A DNA stretch of 5,915 nucleotides from assembly GCA_017411585.1 (NCBI GenBank), contig JAFQPV010000173.1:1-5915 (forward strand), read 5' to 3'. The stretch comes from Clostridia bacterium (GTDB taxonomy: Bacteria > Bacillota > Clostridia > UBA1381 > UMGS1253). The notes beneath the pieces were generated by a model. That model made no database searches. It was not told where the DNA came from and saw only the letters and a list, made by a program, of their open reading frames with translations. The stretch's first letter is position 1; every line of letters starts with the position of its first letter. Positions 4,869-5,915 of the stretch are shown in pieces. Both the position numbers and the translations under genes were made by a program.

Positions 4869-5915
4869 AAAAAAGACACATCTTGTTTTTAGTGACCGCA
4901 TTGGTCATGATTGCAACTACCATTCTGCCGGCACTCACCTGCAGAATTTCCTATGAACACAAGCACCGCGGCTTCGTCCCGGCAATTGAGTTAAACGATA
5001 CGGCGGCGCAATTCAGCAAGGCAGATTTCGTCAAAGTCCTTCGTGACTACAGAGCCAGCGGCATAACCACAGCGCTTTTGCGCGAAGGCGAGGATGGCAG
5101 CTTTAACGCATCCTTGCTCGCCATGGCAAAGGAAGCCGGCTTGGACACTGCCATTTCCGTATATGGCGGTAATTTAAAAAATCTGACATATTGGAAAAAC
5201 CTAAAAAAAGCAATTGAAGATTATGATGTGAAATATCTTTTATTAAAAGAGGTTGAAAATGAGTATTCGCACGAGTCCCCTTTTGCACAGCTGATTACGG
5301 ATTATAATCTGACGTTGGTACTCGCCGAAAACAAAAACCACCTCTCCAACGAAAAACCGCCTGAGTTTGACAGCTGTATGGCAGCGGCAAACGGGCGGCT
5401 TATGCGATGCTATGAAACGCAGAAAACACCGGGCAAATTCCTTACCTCCGGCAAAGATGATCCGGATTTACTCTACTATCACATGATAAATTCCGCGCGC
5501 GACCGCAATACGGAATTTCTGTTAATCCATCAGATTACCGATGCTGCGCCGACACCGGAAGAAAACGCAAAAATCACACAGGCTTCCATTTTAAAATTCT
5601 GTGTTTGGATGCATAAGCTCGGCTATACGTACGGCCCTGCTGTTTCTTTGGCAGACTATACACCCAACCTGCGCTTGATGAATGCCGGCGGCGCATATCT
5701 CGGTATACTTATGCTGATTTACATACTGTACGTGTTGCGCGGCAAGAGTGAAGCGCATCTTGAATGGATTCTTTTCATAGCTGCAATTGTTGCCTTTGCA
5801 ATTACATGGGCATTCCCGATGCAGCTTGTACTTCTCTATCCGACACTGTTTGCACCGCTCGGCGCATGCTTTAGCTTCACGCTAACCTATGCATATATGC
5901 AAAAATACAAGGATC
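4865..5915 (+). CDS. DUF5693-like membrane protein, N-terminal part (runs off window)
   Basis: An uninterrupted frame of 350 codons begins at an ATG that overlaps the flippase stop (ATGA), with AAGGA 9 bases upstream, so the two genes are translationally coupled. The translation begins MKKRHILFLVTALVMIATTI, a membrane anchor or uncleaved signal (about residues 6-25). A soluble extracytoplasmic domain of about 245 residues follows, with alternating helix/strand-like stretches such as FSKADFVKVLRDYRASGITT and LLAMAKEAGLDTAISVYGG. Further membrane segments come at about 274-292, 300-317 and 319-345, the last containing LYPTLFAPLGACFSFTLTY. This layout and the phrase resembling VxxLxxxGITTxxL recall DUF5693 proteins of Firmicutes, which I remember as neighbours of csaB-type pyruvyl transferase genes; the assignment is from memory and tentative. 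The function is unknown. The 3' end lies beyond the right edge. Confidence 0.72.
   Translation, partial: MKKRHILFLVTALVMIATTILPALTCRISYEHKHRGFVPAIELNDTAAQFSKADFVKVLRDYRASGITTALLREGEDGSFNASLLAMAKEAGLDTAISVYGGNLKNLTYWKNLKKAIEDYDVKYLLLKEVENEYSHESPFAQLITDYNLTLVLAENKNHLSNEKPPEFDSCMAAANGRLMRCYETQKTPGKFLTSGKDDPDLLYYHMINSARDRNTEFLLIHQITDAAPTPEENAKITQASILKFCVWMHKLGYTYGPAVSLADYTPNLRLMNAGGAYLGILMLIYILYVLRGKSEAHLEWILFIAAIVAFAITWAFPMQLVLLYPTLFAPLGACFSFTLTYAYMQKYKD

Overview
The window looks like chromosomal DNA of a low-to-mid GC member of the Clostridia (Firmicutes). A gut Oscillospirales- or Lachnospirales-like organism is my inference; no marker gene here settles it. The basis is sigma-A-type promoters, strong AGGAGG-like ribosome sites, a short cobalamin/Fe-S QueG and a MurJ-type flippase followed by a DUF5693-like membrane protein. 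There is no phage, transposon, tRNA, rRNA or CRISPR signal.

Layout. Bases 1-192 are non-coding and hold a chain of stem-loops, including a clear Rho-independent terminator for leftward transcription. Bases 193-1281 (minus) encode an N-acetylhexosamine 1-kinase (NahK family). Bases 1282-1490 are a divergent intergenic region with one promoter at each end and, exactly between them, five head-to-tail copies of a 21-bp repeat with core ATTTGCAnTTT. Bases 1491-2384 (plus) encode an AraC-family regulator. Thirteen bases later, 2398-3279 encode a short epoxyqueuosine reductase (QueG). A consensus-like promoter at 3314-3342 starts a second plus-strand operon: a MurJ/MviN-family lipid flippase (3378-4868), then, overlapping by ATGA, a membrane-anchored DUF5693-like protein that runs off the right edge (4865-5915).

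How the parts fit. The AraC protein most likely acts on the 21-bp array to control the divergent sugar kinase and possibly itself. Kinase and regulator would then form a small module for salvaging N-acetylhexosamine from mucin or milk glycans, although no phosphorylase, uridylyltransferase or transporter is visible. QueG appears to be carried along in the regulator's transcript. The flippase and DUF5693-like pair are translationally coupled and look like an envelope-polymer module.

The most notable structure is the 21-bp tandem array. It is not a named feature type and explains the curious heptad-like peptide seen when the region is translated. The second is the flippase, which keeps the MurJ N-terminal signature but lacks two arginines considered important in the MurJ cavity, and is coupled to a protein of unknown function.
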